Source: JAKAGZ01 sp964412105 (GTDB taxonomy: Bacteria > Bacteroidota > Ignavibacteria > Ignavibacteriales > Ignavibacteriaceae). From it: a stretch of 7,094 bases of DNA. This document shows, one piece after another, positions 5,557 to 7,094 of the stretch. The position numbers and the translations under genes were made by a program. The notes under the pieces were generated by a model that did no database searches, was not told where the DNA came from, and saw nothing but the letters and a program-made list of their open reading frames with translations. Every line of letters begins with the position of its first letter. Position 1 is the stretch's first letter. The stretch is taken from contig CAYPNM010000091.1 of the NCBI GenBank assembly GCA_964412105.1, positions 1 through 7,094 on the forward strand. Reading direction: 5' to 3'.

Positions 5557-5838
5557 GGTGGCTCCTGATAAATAATTGAAAATATTGCGATCAGATATGA
5601 TAATTTATTTAATATTATCGTAATAAAAAACGTTTTTAGAGATTTTTAGGCAGCGCAGCTATAATCAATTTTTGGCATTATTTATTAATGTTTTTATTTA
5701 CGAGAATTACTTAATTGAGAAATTTTCTCCATAGAGCAATAACCGTGTAATATATGTTGAATCTTAATTCTTTAAATACCATTTTGCTAATAAGGATGAA
5801 GTGGTTTACTTTTACAGTCCGAAAAAAACGAGAAAAAA
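5557..5838. other. Divergent intergenic region, transporter / lipoprotein protease
   Basis: 282 bp of strongly AT-rich DNA that should hold the promoters of both divergent genes. It contains a 12-bp perfect palindrome, AAAAACGTTTTT (5626-5637), which could be an operator but is low in complexity. I find no clear -10/-35 pair or Bacteroidota-type promoter and no additional gene. Confidence 0.4.
5562..5566 (-). promoter_or_regulatory. Ribosome binding site fixing a GTG start for the transporter
   Basis: AGGAG on the minus strand, with the 5-nt spacer CCACC before GTG at 5556-5554. Spacing is good, and the start places the first helix directly after a short basic N-terminus, as expected for the family. 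Confidence 0.75.
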
Positions 5839-6891
5839 ATGTTCTTGAAAAAATTCCATCATACATTTTTAGTATTATTGATTCCATTTTTTATCTCATT
5901 TCTAAGCGGCTGCTCTCCGACAGCTTATAAAACAACAACACACACCTTAGAAGGTAAATATGACAGCGAATTTCCTTACAGGAGCAGTTCTAAAGAATTG
6001 GAGCGTATAGGGAAGAGTGTTGTGAGAATAAACAGTATGGCATTCTATAAAACCTATATTTTTAATCCCGGAAGGAAGGTTAAAGCTTCAGACATAAACG
6101 ATACTTTCCTTAAGGATAATACTAACTCAACCAACTATTTTGATAAAACAAGTGCGGGCAGCGGATTAATTATTTATTCTGTTGATAACAAAATCGCTGT
6201 ACTAACATGCGCGCACGTAATTAGTTTTCCTGATACCATTTACAGTCATTATACTGATGAAAAAGGGAAATTTACCGAGTATCTTGAAAGTATCTCGATT
6301 AAGGACAGGCAGATGATTTTTGTAGCCGGTTTTCCGAATGGCGGCGATGTGGAACTTCTGGCAATGGACAAGTACCAGGATCTTGCAGTGCTCGGGCGAA
6401 GCTTTTCTTCTCTGCAAAGCTATGACTTCCCGGTTTTTCCATACCCAAGGGGTGAAGCCAGGCAATTGCAGTGGGGTACATTCGTTTATATTTTCGGTTA
6501 CCCAATGAATTATAAAATGGTCTCAAGGGCTATTGTTAGCAGCCCCAATATTGAAAGCAATGGCTCATTCCTTCTGGATGCTGTGGTTAATCGAGGGTTT
6601 AGCGGTGGAATTGTTCTGGCTATCAGAGACGGTGTCCCCAATTTTGAGCTAGTTGGAATAATAAGATCAGTACCTGAAGATGCGGATTATATACTTGAAC
6701 CGGAAAAACTAAAAAATGATATGCGATATAATCCAGTTGTTCCATACAGGGGAGATATGTACGCAATTCAAAAAGAAGATTTGAAATATGGAATTGCAAA
6801 AGTGATCCCTGTTGATGCTATACAGGAATTCCTGGATGAAAACAAAGACAAATTATCGGATAAGGGGTATGATATTCAAAAATTCTTTTAA
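5839..6891 (+). CDS. Lipoprotein trypsin-like (S1-fold) serine protease
   Basis: Exported lipid-anchored protein of 350 aa. Residues 1-24 form a lipoprotein signal peptide: basic MFLKKFHH, a hydrophobic core and lipobox LSGC with Cys25, followed by Ser26. The C-terminal two thirds resemble a chymotrypsin/HtrA-fold protease: His126 in VLTCAHVI, Asp181 in YQDLAVL, and Ser255 in NRGFSGGIVL, the last matching GxSGG. The strand GSGLIIY (107-113) and the segment FGYPMNYKMVSRAIVSS (219-235) suit the fold. There is no PDZ domain, unlike DegP/HtrA; the C-terminus (about 285-350) has no domain I recognise. Residues about 26-104 form an extra region without clear homology. A weak purine-rich AGAAAAAAA precedes the ATG. 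The substrate is unknown; a role in envelope protein turnover or signalling is inference. It is divergent from the transporter and convergent with the TrkA_C gene. The triad is intact, so it is probably active. Confidence 0.82.
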   Translation: MFLKKFHHTFLVLLIPFFISFLSGCSPTAYKTTTHTLEGKYDSEFPYRSSSKELERIGKSVVRINSMAFYKTYIFNPGRKVKASDINDTFLKDNTNSTNYFDKTSAGSGLIIYSVDNKIAVLTCAHVISFPDTIYSHYTDEKGKFTEYLESISIKDRQMIFVAGFPNGGDVELLAMDKYQDLAVLGRSFSSLQSYDFPVFPYPRGEARQLQWGTFVYIFGYPMNYKMVSRAIVSSPNIESNGSFLLDAVVNRGFSGGIVLAIRDGVPNFELVGIIRSVPEDADYILEPEKLKNDMRYNPVVPYRGDMYAIQKEDLKYGIAKVIPVDAIQEFLDENKDKLSDKGYDIQKFF

Positions 6892-6910
6892 TTTAAATTT
6901 ATTATTTGTA

Positions 6911-6951
6911 TACAAAATGAGATGATGGATTAAATCAATCAACATTTTGTA
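6911..6951. repeat. Inverted repeat between convergent genes
   Basis: TACAAAATG (6911-6919) and CATTTTGTA (6943-6951) form a perfect 9-bp stem with a 23-nt loop, between the protease stop and the end of the TrkA_C gene; the right arm overlaps the last codons of the latter. It may serve as a weak bidirectional terminator, but it lacks a GC-rich stem and a T-run. Confidence 0.4.
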
Positions 6952-7094
6952 AAATATTAATATTCCTTATTTCTCCGGCTACAACCAGCACATCGTCCTT
7001 TCTTATTATATAATCTGCACTTGGTATAGCTTTAATTATTTCAGATTTGTTTTTTATTGTTTTAATTGATAATACCTCAACTCCATATCTTGCT
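6935..7094 (-). CDS. TrkA_C-domain protein, C-terminal fragment (Trk/Ktr-type potassium regulator)
   Basis: Reading the minus strand from the window edge gives 52 residues ending at TGA (6937-6935), in the frame that begins one base inside the edge. The peptide ARYGVEVLSIKTI, then IPSADYIIRKDDVLVVAG, then INILQNVD matches the end of a TrkA_C (RCK_C) domain: the Gly-Val-x-Val-Leu-x-Ile strand, the Pro-x-Ala-Asp turn and the Asp-Asp-Val-Leu-Val-Val-Ala-Gly strand are its typical features. Such domains bind ligands and gate Trk/Ktr potassium uptake systems or RCK-type channels; they also occur in some other transporters such as cation/proton antiporters, so the full protein cannot be named from this end alone. 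The gene is truncated only by the window, not by mutation, as far as can be seen. It is convergent with the protease gene, stops 43 bp apart. Confidence 0.8.
   Translation of the reverse strand, partial: ARYGVEVLSIKTIKNKSEIIKAIPSADYIIRKDDVLVVAGEIRNINILQNVD

Noticed and set aside
5626..5637. AAAAACGTTTTT palindrome as an operator
   Set aside because: Low-complexity sequence in a very AT-rich region; a chance palindrome is likely and no regulator gene is adjacent.
6002..6010. AGCGTATAG inside the protease gene, identical to the heptamer repeat core
   Set aside because: A single copy inside a coding region with no tandem or inverted partner nearby; likely chance.
6202..6526. Two overlapping minus-strand open frames (87 and 75 aa) inside the protease gene
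   Set aside because: They overlap each other and the conserved protease core; composition does not look like a real protein.

Overview
The window looks like chromosomal DNA from an AT-rich member of the Bacteroidota/Chlorobiota/Ignavibacteriota group. The main evidence is a short primary sigma factor (about 288 aa, no region 1.1) whose N-terminus and core match the RpoD type of that group. A secreted DPP4-type peptidase and a 23S-IVP/four-helix-bundle gene also fit. Clear AGGAG-like Shine-Dalgarno sites and non-ATG starts (TTG, GTG) make an Ignavibacteria-like lineage more likely to me than a typical Bacteroidetes, but this is inference.

Layout, left to right. (1) 1-2229, plus strand: the 3' part of a secreted S9 dipeptidyl-peptidase IV gene, open at the window edge, with a complete catalytic triad. 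(2) About 2225-2732: a compact module in which a 125-aa four-helix-bundle (23S rRNA IVP family) gene sits between clusters of AGCGTAT-type heptamers. These form a 15-bp perfect direct repeat, local hairpins and a terminal inverted repeat. (3) 2747-3613, minus: the housekeeping sigma factor, apparently starting at TTG, convergent with the module. (4) 3614-3929: a 316-bp upstream region with inverted repeats. (5) 3930-4127, minus: a 65-aa hydrophobic membrane protein. (6) 4291-5556, minus: a compact POT/PTR2-like transporter followed by a good candidate terminator. (7) 5839-6891, plus: a lipoprotein trypsin-like serine protease, divergent from the transporter. (8) 6935-7094, minus: the C-terminal end of a TrkA_C-domain protein, probably a potassium-channel or transporter regulatory subunit, cut by the window edge.

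No single operon joins these genes. A loose physiological theme is visible: a secreted dipeptidase and a POT-type transporter could work together in peptide use, and the lipoprotein protease is also exported. The most notable structure is the repeat-bounded four-helix-bundle module. Its outer repeat supplies the stop codon both of the upstream peptidase gene and of its own gene. Recombination between its direct repeats would remove the gene without damaging either neighbour. It resembles, outside an rRNA gene, the intervening sequences of 23S rRNA that carry the same protein family.
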